64,000 nt of DNA from Microbispora sp. ZYX-F-249 (GTDB taxonomy: Bacteria; Actinomycetota; Actinomycetes; Streptosporangiales; Streptosporangiaceae), in the NCBI RefSeq assembly GCF_039649665.1, contig NZ_JBDJAW010000033.1, positions 1-64,000 of the forward strand. The letters run 5' to 3'. Of the stretch, positions 27,681-35,473 are shown piece after piece (position 1 is the first letter of the stretch; each line of letters begins with the position of its first letter). Both the position numbers and the translations under genes were made by a program. The notes under the pieces are model-generated. The model did no database searches, was not told the DNA's origin, and saw only the letters and a program-made list of their open reading frames with translations.

Positions 27681-28244
27681 TCAGACGGACGGCTGGAGAA
27701 GGCGGGGCGGGCCGCGCCGGGTGACGCTGTGACGCGGCGCGACGGAGCGGGGGAGACGCGGCTCGTCCGGATGCGGCGACGCCAGGGTCGTGAACACGGG
27801 CGGCGCCGGATCGGCCGCGATCCGCGTCAGGCGCACGGCCAGCCGCCGCAGCAGCGCCCACAGGGCGGCCTCGCCCCTGGCGAGCCACAACGACGTCAGG
27901 GCCACCGCCCAGCCGTGGGCGATGAGCATCCCCACGCCGGGTCCGGCGTGCGCGTGCCCGGCCAGGACGTGCCTGATCGCGCCGTCCGCGGCCGACGGGG
28001 ACGACACGGCGAACAGCACGTGCAACGCGGCCTGCAGGGCCGCGAGCAGGGGCAGGATCGTACGCAGTGTCCGTTCCCCGCCGGACAGGGGCAGCGCGAC
28101 GGCGAACACCGCGGGCAGCCCCAGCGCGAGCGCGCCGGGGGCCGCCTCGCCGCCGCTGAACAGGTGCGCCAGCACGCCCAGACCGAGGCATACCGCGCTG
28201 AAGGCGGCGGCTCGGGCGAGACGGAGAGGCGATGTCACCGGCAT
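27681..28244 (-). CDS. small membrane protein, paralogue of the one at 24079-24672
   Basis: A 187-residue protein with about four hydrophobic segments and a polar tail ending RRGPPRLLQPSV. It shares LARAAAFSAVC, GVGMLIAHGWAVALT and LARGEAALWALLRR with the paralogue on the other side of the copper genes. It is the first gene of a minus-strand run leading to PCuAC and Dyp, separated from PCuAC by 165 bases. Two His residues in LAGHAHAGPG between helices could bind metal. No function is known to me. Confidence 0.7.
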   Translation of the reverse strand: MPVTSPLRLARAAAFSAVCLGLGVLAHLFSGGEAAPGALALGLPAVFAVALPLSGGERTLRTILPLLAALQAALHVLFAVSSPSAADGAIRHVLAGHAHAGPGVGMLIAHGWAVALTSLWLARGEAALWALLRRLAVRLTRIAADPAPPVFTTLASPHPDEPRLPRSVAPRHSVTRRGPPRLLQPSV

Positions 28245-28349
28245 GGCCCTGCCAATATCGCATGCCCGGCGCCCGGTCCCCGTTCCGGGACACCGTGTCG
28301 CGCGCGGGATGCCCGGCCCATGGACCGCCCCGCCCGCAGGCGACGCGGT

Positions 28350-29306
28350 TCAGCCGGCCCGCGACGCCTGGCCCGGGGACGGCTCGGGGAGCAGGGCGCC
28401 CGCGCTTCGCCGACGATACTCACGCGGCGAGCTGCCGGTGATCCGCTTGAACGCGCTGCTGAGGGCGCTTTCCGAGCCGTAGCCGACGGCGTGGGCGATC
28501 GTGGCGAGTGTGTCGCCGCCGTCGCGCAGGCGCCGGGAGGCGAGCTCGATCCGCCACCGGGTGAGGTAGTCCAGGGGGCCGAGACCGACCGTGTCCTTGA
28601 ACCGCGCGGCGAGGGTGGACCGGGACACCGCGCCGGTCCTGGCCAGCTCCGCGACGGTCCACGGGTGGGCGGGCCGCGCGTGCATGGACCGTAGTGCCGC
28701 CGCGACCACGGGGTCGGCGAGACCGGCGAGCCAGCCCGACACCGCGCGGGGCTCCCGCGCCAGGTGCAGACGCAGGACGTGGATGAGCATGACCACGGCG
28801 AGATGCTCGGCCGCGAGCGTCGAGCCGATGGCACACCCCCGCAGCTCGGTGTCGATCTGGTCGAGGGCCCACCGCACCGCGCTCGCCTCGCCGGTTTCGG
28901 CGGGCACGTGGATGACCGGCGGCAGCCCGTCGAGCAGGAGCGAGCGTGCCCGGTCGCCGAACGAGAAGCGGCCGCCGACGAGGAGCGTGTCCGCGCCGTC
29001 GCCGACGTGGGGGAGGCCGTCCCCCGCCGCCGTCCACAACGGCCCGGCGTCGACCGGGACGGCAAGCGGGTCGCTGAAGAGCGTGAAGACGAGCGGGCGC
29101 GTGAGCAGAAAACAGTCGCCCTGGGCCAGGGAGATCGGCGCGTCGAGGCCCTCGACGCCCAGGAAGCACCGGCCGCGCAGGACGGCGTTGAACTTCACGC
29201 CGTCCGGCGGCTCGAAACGCACCGCCCAGCTGCCGCCCGCCGACATGCCCGTGGACAGGTGCGCCCTGGTGCCCAGCAGCGCGAGCACGTCTTCGAGCGG
29301 ATCCAT
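28350..29306 (-). CDS. AraC-family regulator with cupin domain
   Basis: A 318-residue regulator. The N-terminal ~170 residues form a cupin-like sensor (GVKFNAVLRGRCFLGVEG). The C-terminal ~100 residues hold the two AraC helix-turn-helix units (WTVAELARTGAVSRSTLAARFKDTVG and TLATIAHAVGYGSESALSSAFKR). The start follows GGGAGAAA. It is divergent from an SDR gene with a 100-base gap and probably controls it; AraC/cupin-SDR pairs of this type are common in actinomycetes. The effector is unknown. Confidence 0.87.
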   Translation of the reverse strand: MDPLEDVLALLGTRAHLSTGMSAGGSWAVRFEPPDGVKFNAVLRGRCFLGVEGLDAPISLAQGDCFLLTRPLVFTLFSDPLAVPVDAGPLWTAAGDGLPHVGDGADTLLVGGRFSFGDRARSLLLDGLPPVIHVPAETGEASAVRWALDQIDTELRGCAIGSTLAAEHLAVVMLIHVLRLHLAREPRAVSGWLAGLADPVVAAALRSMHARPAHPWTVAELARTGAVSRSTLAARFKDTVGLGPLDYLTRWRIELASRRLRDGGDTLATIAHAVGYGSESALSSAFKRITGSSPREYRRRSAGALLPEPSPGQASRAG

Positions 29307-29357
29307 CGGCTTTCTCCCGCGACGATCGGGTGACAGTGGACGATCGATAAAGTATGC

Positions 29358-29382
29358 CGGACTTTCCCCTATAGATGGTCCG
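29358..29382. promoter_or_regulatory. weak inverted repeat CGGAC/GTCCG in the AraC-SDR gap
   Basis: CGGAC and GTCCG are inverted five-base arms 15 bases apart around an AT-rich core that contains CTATAG, midway between the divergent genes. It may be the regulator's site, but the arms are short. Confidence 0.25.
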
Positions 29383-29406
29383 AATCCGGCGCTCTAGCGT
29401 GGCGGC

Positions 29407-30399
29407 ATGAACAGCGAACAGACTCGTCTCACCACTCCGTTCCACTCCCACGCCACCGCCGCCGAGGTCGTCGAAGGGGTGGATCTGTCCGGGCGGCGCG
29501 TCGTCGTCACCGGCGGCGCCTCCGGCATCGGTGCGGAAACCGTCCGCGTTCTGGCCGGGGCCGGGGCGGAGGTCACCATCGCCACCCGCGACCCGGCCAC
29601 GGCGGCGCCGATCGTCGCGAGCCTCGCCGGCGGGCCGGGAACCGTCCGGTCCGCCGCGCTCGACCTGGCCGATCTGTCGTCGGTCGCGGCGTTCGTACGG
29701 GACTGGCGTGGCCCGCTCGACGTGCTGGTCGCCAACGCCGGGGTCATGGCGCTCCCGGTGCGCCGGGTTACCGCTCAAGGTTGGGAGATGCAGCTCGCGA
29801 CGAACTATCTCGGACATTTCGCCCTCGCCGTGGGTCTGTACGGCAATCTGCGGGCGGCGGGCCGGGCGCGGATCGTCGTCGTCAGCTCCGGCGCCCATGC
29901 CGGGACGCCGTTCGACTTCGACGACCCGCAGTTCGAGCGCCGGCCGTACCACCCGTGGACGGCCTACGGGCAGTCCAAGACGGCGGACGTCCTGCTGGCG
30001 GTGGGGGCACGGCGGTGGGCGGCCGACGGAATCACGGCGAACGCGCTCAACCCCGGCTGGATATTGACGAACCTCCAGCGTCACATGAACGAAGCGACCA
30101 TGCGCGAGATGGGCGCGATCGACGAGAACGGCGAGATCATTCCCCAGCCCTACCTCAAGACTGCCGCCCAGGGCGCGGCGGCGTCCGTGCTGCTGGCGGC
30201 ATCGCCACTGGTGGAAGGTGTGACCGGCCGCTACTTCGAGGACAACCGGGAGGCCCCGCCCGCCGCCCCCGGGATCCCCGGCGGAGTGGCGGCCCATGCG
30301 CTCGACAGGGACGCGGCGGACCGCCTGTGGGACTACGGAAGCGCCGCGCTCGGCCGCGCGCGGTTCGCCGGCCGGCTGAAGGAGCCCACGGCGGAGTAG
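29407..30399 (+). CDS. short-chain dehydrogenase, paralogue of the one at 45155
   Basis: A 330-residue NAD(P)-dependent SDR. The cofactor motif is VVTGGASGIGAETVR, followed by NAG (VANAGVMALP), a catalytic Ser in VVVSSGAHA, and Tyr-Lys in YGQSKTADVLL. The C-terminal stretch VEGVTGRYFEDN is characteristic of the retinol-dehydrogenase/light-dependent-protochlorophyllide-reductase-like group. It is closely similar to the SDR at 45155-46099 over its whole length, including the shared N-terminal TRITTPF-type lead. The regulators differ (AraC here, TetR there). Substrate unknown. Confidence 0.88.
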   Translation: MNSEQTRLTTPFHSHATAAEVVEGVDLSGRRVVVTGGASGIGAETVRVLAGAGAEVTIATRDPATAAPIVASLAGGPGTVRSAALDLADLSSVAAFVRDWRGPLDVLVANAGVMALPVRRVTAQGWEMQLATNYLGHFALAVGLYGNLRAAGRARIVVVSSGAHAGTPFDFDDPQFERRPYHPWTAYGQSKTADVLLAVGARRWAADGITANALNPGWILTNLQRHMNEATMREMGAIDENGEIIPQPYLKTAAQGAAASVLLAASPLVEGVTGRYFEDNREAPPAAPGIPGGVAAHALDRDAADRLWDYGSAALGRARFAGRLKEPTAE

Positions 30400-30496
30400 G
30401 GCCGCCCGGCGTGCGGCGGGAGGTTCACGAGCGCATAGGAATTGGGCCCTTTGGGCACTTCAAGAGGTATCGGGGGCGTGTTCGATGGGGGGAACC

Positions 30497-30721
30497 ATGG
30501 CTGTATCGGCGGACCTGGCGAAGCTGCTCGACCGCGAGTACGAGGACAAGACCTTGGACGAACTCCTCAAGGCGCCGGTGGACGCGCTGGCCGGGGTGAG
30601 CGCGGAGGACGCGGAACTGCTGAAGAAGGCCTTCCATATCAAGACCGTCGGAGACCTCGGCCGCAACAAGTTCTTCCGGGCGGCCACGGCGCTCGTCGAT
30701 CTCACCGACAGCAGGAAATAA
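30497..30721 (+). CDS. 74-residue conserved-looking helical protein, function unknown
   Basis: An acidic 74-residue protein without signal or membrane segment. It appears to be a helix-hairpin-helix-like fold: LAGVSAEDAELLKKAFHIKTVGDLGRNKFFRAA has the spacing of proteins that end helices with a glycine before a second helix, as in some DNA-binding or scaffold proteins. GGGGGGA lies four bases before the ATG at 30497; an in-frame ATG 12 bases upstream would overlap this site. It lies between the SDR and the amino-sugar kinase gene, which has its own promoter, so I infer a separate unit. Confidence 0.65.
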   Translation: MAVSADLAKLLDREYEDKTLDELLKAPVDALAGVSAEDAELLKKAFHIKTVGDLGRNKFFRAATALVDLTDSRK

Positions 30722-30748
30722 TCGGGTCTCCCGCCTTACCGGCGGCCG

Positions 30749-30786
30749 TTGTAGAAGATTTCCATCGCCTTATAGGTTGATGGAAA
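30749..30786 (+). promoter_or_regulatory. candidate promoter and operator of the amino-sugar kinase/nagZ unit
   Basis: TTGTAG (30749-30754) and TATAGG (30771-30776), 16 bases apart, make a plausible promoter. TTTCCATC (30759-30766) and GATGGAAA (30779-30786) are perfect inverted arms flanking the -10 box, where a bound repressor would block transcription. The expected start of transcription lies just before the ribosome site at 30795, which supports the GTG at 30807 as translational start. Confidence 0.45.
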
Positions 30787-30806
30787 GTGCCTACAAGGGA
30801 GCGGCC

Positions 30807-31811
30807 GTGGGGGCTCTGTTCGTCGGCGTGGACGGGGGAGGCACCAGTACGCGCTGCGTCGTGGTCACGGAATCGGGCGAGATCGCCGGGCGTGGACGGG
30901 CCGGCGGCGCCAACGCGATCTCGGTCCCCGATCCGGCGGCCAATCTGCGTTCCGCGCTGCTCGGCGCACTGGAGGGCCTCGACCGCGCGCTGATCGCGGG
31001 CGGCGTGTTCGGCCTTGCCGGGGCGGCCCGCGCGGCGGAGCCGGCGGAGCGGGCCTGGCGGGAGGCAGGGCTCGCCGGGCGGCCGGCGGTGGTCGCGGAC
31101 GTGCTCGTCGCCTTCACCGGCGCCACCGAGGAGCCGGACGGTGCGGTCCTGGTGGCCGGCACCGGTGCGATCGGCGCGCGGGTCCGCGACCGCCGGATCG
31201 TGCGGCGGGCCGACGGCCTCGGCTGGCTCCTGGGCGACGAGGGCTCGGGCGTGTGGCTGGGCCGCCGGGCCGCCGCCGCGGCGTTGAACGCGATCGACGG
31301 CCGGGGCGAGCCCACCGTGCTGGTCGCCCGGGTGGCCGAGGCCGTCCTGGGCGCCGGGGCGGCCGGCGAGGACGACGGGCCCGCGCTCGCCCAGGCCCTG
31401 GTCGGGGCGGTGTACGCGCGGGTCGCCGAGCTCGGTCCCGCCTGGCTCGGCACGCTCGCGCCCGTGGTGGACGCCGCGGCCCGCGAGGGCGACGAGGTGG
31501 CCCGCGGCGTCGTCGCCGAGGCGGCCCGCAGGCTGTGCCGTACGGCACGGGTCGTCACCGGGGGTGCCGCCCGCGACAGGGGAGCACGGGCGGCGGGAGA
31601 CGGAGGGCCGCTGGTGCTCGCGGGGTCGCTGCTGACCGAGCCGACCGAGCTCGCCCACCTGGTCAGGGCCGAGCTGGGCAGGCGAGCCAGGCTGGTGCGC
31701 GCCCGGGACGCCGCGGCGGGCGCCGCCGCGCTCGCGGTGCGGGCGGCCCTGCCCGGCGACCCGCGCGCCGCCGAGGCGCACCGCGCGCTGATCCGGCAGG
31801 GGGGCGCATGA
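30807..31811 (+). CDS. BadF-type N-acetylglucosamine / N-acetylmuramic acid kinase
   Basis: A 334-residue BadF/BadG-type ATPase with the sugar-kinase fold. It shows FVGVDGGGTSTRC (phosphate 1), VLVAGTGAIGA (phosphate 2) and GWLLGDEGSGVWLGR (GlcNAc-kinase hallmark). The GTG at 30807 follows AAGGGAG by five bases. Members phosphorylate GlcNAc, and Clostridium MurK phosphorylates both MurNAc and GlcNAc (established). With NagZ, MurQ and NamZ nearby, phosphorylation of MurNAc to the MurQ substrate is a natural inference, since no PTS is present. A repeat array begins at its stop codon. Confidence 0.85.
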   Translation: MGALFVGVDGGGTSTRCVVVTESGEIAGRGRAGGANAISVPDPAANLRSALLGALEGLDRALIAGGVFGLAGAARAAEPAERAWREAGLAGRPAVVADVLVAFTGATEEPDGAVLVAGTGAIGARVRDRRIVRRADGLGWLLGDEGSGVWLGRRAAAAALNAIDGRGEPTVLVARVAEAVLGAGAAGEDDGPALAQALVGAVYARVAELGPAWLGTLAPVVDAAAREGDEVARGVVAEAARRLCRTARVVTGGAARDRGARAAGDGGPLVLAGSLLTEPTELAHLVRAELGRRARLVRARDAAAGAAALAVRAALPGDPRAAEAHRALIRQGGA

Positions 31812-31969
31812 GCGAGCGGAGCGGGCGCATCGGCAGGCACTGTGCGAGCGGAGCGGGCGAGCCGGTGCGCACTGTGCGAGCGGAGCGCGCGCATGGGCAG
31901 GCACTGCGAGCGGAGCGCACGCATCGGCAGGCACTGTGCGAGCGGAGCGCGCGCATCGGCAGGCCCTGT
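31812..31969 (+). repeat. five tandem ~32-base units between the kinase and nagZ genes
   Basis: Units start at 31812, 31844, 31876, 31906 and 31938. Each begins GCGAGCGGAGCG and most end GGCAGGCACTGT; four are 32 bases and one is 30. Units 1, 4 and 5 are nearly identical, and unit 2 has a diverged middle. The array starts directly after the kinase stop and ends 64 bases before nagZ. An ATG overlapping the kinase stop (31808) opens a frame through the whole array to beyond the nagZ start, but its product is Arg-rich and probably not a real protein. Confidence 0.85.
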
Positions 31970-32033
31970 CCGCGAGGGGCTGTCCCGCGCCTCCGGCACG
32001 ACCTGACGCCGAGCCGCCGGGCGAGGAGGCGGC

Positions 32034-33503
32034 ATGAGTGAGGGCGAGCTGGGCCGGATGGCGATGGCGGTGCTCCAGCCCGGGTTCGAGGGTACGGAGC
32101 CGCCCGCGTGGCTGCGGCGGGCGCTCGCGGACGGCCTCGGCGGCGTGATCCTGTTCGCCCGCAACGTCGCCGGCCTGGAGGGGACGGCCGCGCTGGCGGC
32201 GAAGCTGCGCCGGGAGCGGCCGGACGTGGTCGTCGCCGTGGACGAGGAGGGCGGCTCGGTCACCCGGCTGGAGGCCGCCGGCGGCAGCTCGTGGCCGGGC
32301 AACATGGCGCTGGGCGTCGCCGGCGACGAGGAGCTGACCCGCCGGGTGGCGCGGCAGATCGGCCGGATGGTCGCCGCCGCCGGCGTCACCCTCGACTACG
32401 CCCCCGTGGTGGACGTCAACGCCGACCCCCGCAACCCCGTCATCGGCGTGCGTTCCTTCGGCTCCGACCCCGAGGAGGTCGGCCGCCACGGCGCCGCCTG
32501 GATCGAGGGGCTGCAGAGCGCCGGGGTGGCCGCCTGCGCCAAGCACTTCCCGGGCCACGGCGACACCGTGACCGACTCCCATCTGGCGCTGCCCGCCGTA
32601 CGGGCCTCCCGTGAGGTGATAGAACGGCGCGACCTGCCGCCGTTCCGGGCCGCCATCGCGGCCGGGGTGCGCGCCGTGATGTGCGGGCACCTGCTCGTCC
32701 CCGCCGTCGACGCGCTCCCCGCGACGCTGAGCCGGGCCGTGCTGACCGGCCTGCTGCGGGAGGAAATGGGGTTCGAGGGGCTCGTGGTGACCGACGCGAT
32801 CGAGATGCGGGCGGTCGCCGCCCTCCACCCGCCCGGCGAGATCGCGGTCCGCGCGCTGGCCGCCGGGGCCGACGCGATCTGCGTCGGGGTGTCCTCGGCC
32901 AGGGGGGAGAGCGTGTACGCGCTGCGCGACGCGATCATCGGCGCGGTCCGCGAGGGCCGGCTGGCGGAGGAGCGCCTGGCCGAGGCGGCGGGCCGGGTGC
33001 GGGACCTGGCCGCGTGGTACGACGCGCAGGCGGAGGCCAGGAAGGCGGTGGCCCGCGACGCCGACGAGGGCCTCGGCCTGGCGGCGGCGATGGCGGCGCT
33101 GCGCGCGACCCCCGCGGAGCCGCCGGAGCCGCTCACCCGGGCGCCGCTGGTGGTGCACCTGGCGGCGCGCCCCAGCCAGGCGGTCGGCCGCGCCACCCCT
33201 CTCACCCTGGGGGAGGCGCTCGGCGAGCTCCTGCCCGGGACGGTGACGGCCCAGATGCACGACGACGGGCGGCTGCCGGATCTGCGCGACACCGGGCGTC
33301 CTCTCGTGATCGCCGTCCACGACGCCGTACGGCACGCCTGGATGCGGCGGCTCCTGGAGGAGGCGCTGCGGGCCCGCCCGGACGCGATCGTGGTGGAGAC
33401 GGGGGTGCCGGGGCCGCCCGCCGGGCGGGTGTACCTCGCCACCCACGGCGCCTCCACGGCCTCCGCGCGGGCGGCGGCCCGCTGGCTCGCCGGAGGCGTC
33501 TGA
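32034..33503 (+). CDS. nagZ: GH3 beta-N-acetylglucosaminidase NagZ-like
   Basis: A 489-residue protein without a signal peptide. The NagZ hallmarks are present: DEEGGSVTRL, KHFPGHGDT with the Asp-His dyad that serves as acid/base, and the nucleophile Asp in VVTDAIEM. Unlike the short Gram-negative NagZ (about 340 aa), a C-terminal domain of about 150 residues follows, as in the Bacillus protein. It removes GlcNAc from GlcNAc-anhydroMurNAc or GlcNAc-MurNAc-peptides. GAGGAGG precedes the ATG. Its placement with MurQ, NamZ, a kinase and an importer supports peptidoglycan recycling. Confidence 0.9.
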   Translation: MSEGELGRMAMAVLQPGFEGTEPPAWLRRALADGLGGVILFARNVAGLEGTAALAAKLRRERPDVVVAVDEEGGSVTRLEAAGGSSWPGNMALGVAGDEELTRRVARQIGRMVAAAGVTLDYAPVVDVNADPRNPVIGVRSFGSDPEEVGRHGAAWIEGLQSAGVAACAKHFPGHGDTVTDSHLALPAVRASREVIERRDLPPFRAAIAAGVRAVMCGHLLVPAVDALPATLSRAVLTGLLREEMGFEGLVVTDAIEMRAVAALHPPGEIAVRALAAGADAICVGVSSARGESVYALRDAIIGAVREGRLAEERLAEAAGRVRDLAAWYDAQAEARKAVARDADEGLGLAAAMAALRATPAEPPEPLTRAPLVVHLAARPSQAVGRATPLTLGEALGELLPGTVTAQMHDDGRLPDLRDTGRPLVIAVHDAVRHAWMRRLLEEALRARPDAIVVETGVPGPPAGRVYLATHGASTASARAAARWLAGGV

Positions 33504-33553
33504 CGCGTCGGCGGACCCCTCGCGCGGGACGTATTCCCAGGTAGCAGGCGTGG

Positions 33554-33624
33554 GTAAAAATTAACTCCATCGAGGTGTGTGTCCGTGGAAAAAATTGACG
33601 GCGTCGCGAGAGCGCCCGTATTGT
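33554..33624 (+). promoter_or_regulatory. promoter of the peptide/muropeptide ABC operon with 34-base-spaced repeats
   Basis: A -35 box TTGACG (33595-33600), an 18-base spacer and a -10 TATTGT (33619-33624) make a good promoter. Upstream, TAAAAATTAAC is repeated as AAAAAATTGAC 34 bases later (12 of 18 matches over a longer window), and the second copy overlaps the -35. The AT-rich pair is unusual here and may be a regulator site. Confidence 0.5.
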
Positions 33625-33652
33625 CCAGGCAATCGGGAACCAGGAGCAGCCC

Positions 33653-35473
33653 ATGAAGCGACTCGCGGCGATCGTGGCTCTGGCGTCGATCGTCACAGCC
33701 ACCGCCTGCGGCACTACCGGTACGACGGACAGCGCCCAACAGGGCGGCGGCGTGTACACGACGATCGACGGCAGCAAGCAGATCAACGCCAGCGCGCCGA
33801 TCAACCCGTTCAACCCCGTCGGATCGGTCTTCTCGGGATACAACGGCATGGCGCTGGCGTGGCCCAAGAACGACCCCACCGATCCCAACCAGTTCTACCC
33901 GGCCATCGCCAGGAGCTGGAGCATGTCCCCGGACCGGTCGGAGGTCGTCATCCACCTGCAGCCGGACGCCAGGTGGTCCGACGGCAAGCCGGTGACCAGC
34001 GAGGACGTGCGCGTCTCGATCGGTCTCGCCTACACCCAGGGCGGCACGGCGTACGCGCTCGACCCGAAGGCGGCGGGCGCCGCCGCCGACATCCAGGTCG
34101 TCGACCCCAAGACGATCCGGGTGACCCAGGGCGCCAACCGCAGTTCGACGTTCCTCGCCAACCTGCTGTCGACCGTGGTCGTGCCCGCGCACGTCTTCGG
34201 GAAGCTGCTGCCGGCCGACTTCTGGCAGACGCTCAAGGTCGCCCAGCACGGCCAGGGCGCGGCGGCGGAGAAGGCGAAGAACCAGATCACCGGGCTGGCG
34301 GAGAAGGTCATCGCCTTCGACCCCGGCCACGACGTGTCGGCCGGGCCGTTCGTGCTCGAGCGGGTCAACCCGGGCGCGGCGCTGCTCAAGCGCAACCCCT
34401 ACTTCTACGCCCGGCAGAACATCGCGCCGGCAAAGGTGAAGATCCTGAACTACACCGGCAACGAGCAGATCTGGAACTACCTGATCGCCGGCCGGCTGGA
34501 CAACGCCCCCTTCACCTCCGTGCCCACCGCCGTCATGGACCGGATCCGCGACGCGCGGGGCAGCAAGGTGGTCAAGGGCTACTCGCCGGTGGCGGTCTCC
34601 CTCGCGTTCAACCAGTCGCACAAGCCGTACGACAACGTGCACGTGCGGCGGGCGCTGGCCTACCTCATCGACCGCGCCCAGGTCACGAAGATCGCCTCGC
34701 CGGAGGGCGGCACGCCCGCCGCCACCACCTCGGGCATCCACGCCAAGGCGGCCCGGGCCTGGCTCGGCGACGCGTTCGACACCCTGGAGCAGTACCGGGT
34801 CGACCCCGCAAAGGCCGACGCCGAGCTCAAGGCGGCGGGCATGACCAAGCGGGGCGGCCGGTGGGCCATGCCGGACGGCAGCCCGTGGAAGGTCCGCATC
34901 CACGTGCCCGCGTCGTTCTCCGACTGGGTCGCCGCGGGCAAGTCGATCAGCAGCCAGCTCAGCGACCACGGCATCGACGCGGCCGTGGTCACCGCGGCCG
35001 ACTACACGCTCTATCTTGGAGAGCTGGCCGACGGCAAGTACGACCTCGGGTTCTGGCTGATCGGCCTCGGCCCCTCGCCGTACAACATCTTCCAGCGGCT
35101 GTTCGGACAGGCGAACGGCTGGCAGATGTTCGGCGGCCGCCTGCGGCACGTCGCGCCGGGCACCGAGGGCAACTGGATGGGCGGGCCGGAGAAGGTCGAC
35201 GCCGGCGCCGCCGGCACGGTCGACCCGGGCGACCTGACCAGCAGGCTGAACTTCGCGTCCCAGGACGAGCAGAAGCGCATCGTCGGCGTCCTGGCCAAGG
35301 TCGCCAACGAGCAGCTTCCCGTCGTCCAGCTGTGGGACTACGTGAACACCCAGTTCGTGAACACCTCCCGGTACACGGCGTTCCCGCCCGACGACGACGA
35401 GTCCCTGCGGCTGTCGTCCGGCGTGTGGATGCAGCTCGGGATGATCAGGAAAGCGGAGAAGGGGCAGGCATGA
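33653..35473 (+). CDS. peptide-type ABC transporter substrate-binding lipoprotein (family 5)
   Basis: A 606-residue lipoprotein (lipobox near TATACGTTG) of the SBP_bac_5 family, with the typical SVFSGYNGMALAWP, VVIHLQPDARWSDGKPVTSEDV and RRALAYLIDRAQV segments. The family binds oligopeptides, nickel and also muropeptides (MppA and related). Neighbouring murein-recycling genes make muropeptides or MurNAc-containing fragments the likely cargo. It heads a seven-gene run with tight overlaps, reaching to the GNAT gene. Confidence 0.88.
   Translation: MKRLAAIVALASIVTATACGTTGTTDSAQQGGGVYTTIDGSKQINASAPINPFNPVGSVFSGYNGMALAWPKNDPTDPNQFYPAIARSWSMSPDRSEVVIHLQPDARWSDGKPVTSEDVRVSIGLAYTQGGTAYALDPKAAGAAADIQVVDPKTIRVTQGANRSSTFLANLLSTVVVPAHVFGKLLPADFWQTLKVAQHGQGAAAEKAKNQITGLAEKVIAFDPGHDVSAGPFVLERVNPGAALLKRNPYFYARQNIAPAKVKILNYTGNEQIWNYLIAGRLDNAPFTSVPTAVMDRIRDARGSKVVKGYSPVAVSLAFNQSHKPYDNVHVRRALAYLIDRAQVTKIASPEGGTPAATTSGIHAKAARAWLGDAFDTLEQYRVDPAKADAELKAAGMTKRGGRWAMPDGSPWKVRIHVPASFSDWVAAGKSISSQLSDHGIDAAVVTAADYTLYLGELADGKYDLGFWLIGLGPSPYNIFQRLFGQANGWQMFGGRLRHVAPGTEGNWMGGPEKVDAGAAGTVDPGDLTSRLNFASQDEQKRIVGVLAKVANEQLPVVQLWDYVNTQFVNTSRYTAFPPDDDESLRLSSGVWMQLGMIRKAEKGQA

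Noticed and set aside
31812-31969. The 32-base array as a CRISPR
   Set aside because: Unit length fits, but there are no unique spacers between units.
31808-32041. 77-codon frame through the 32-base repeat array, overlapping the kinase stop
   Set aside because: Arg-rich and repetitive with no homologue I recognise. Treated as a property of the repeat, mentioned with the array but not as a gene.
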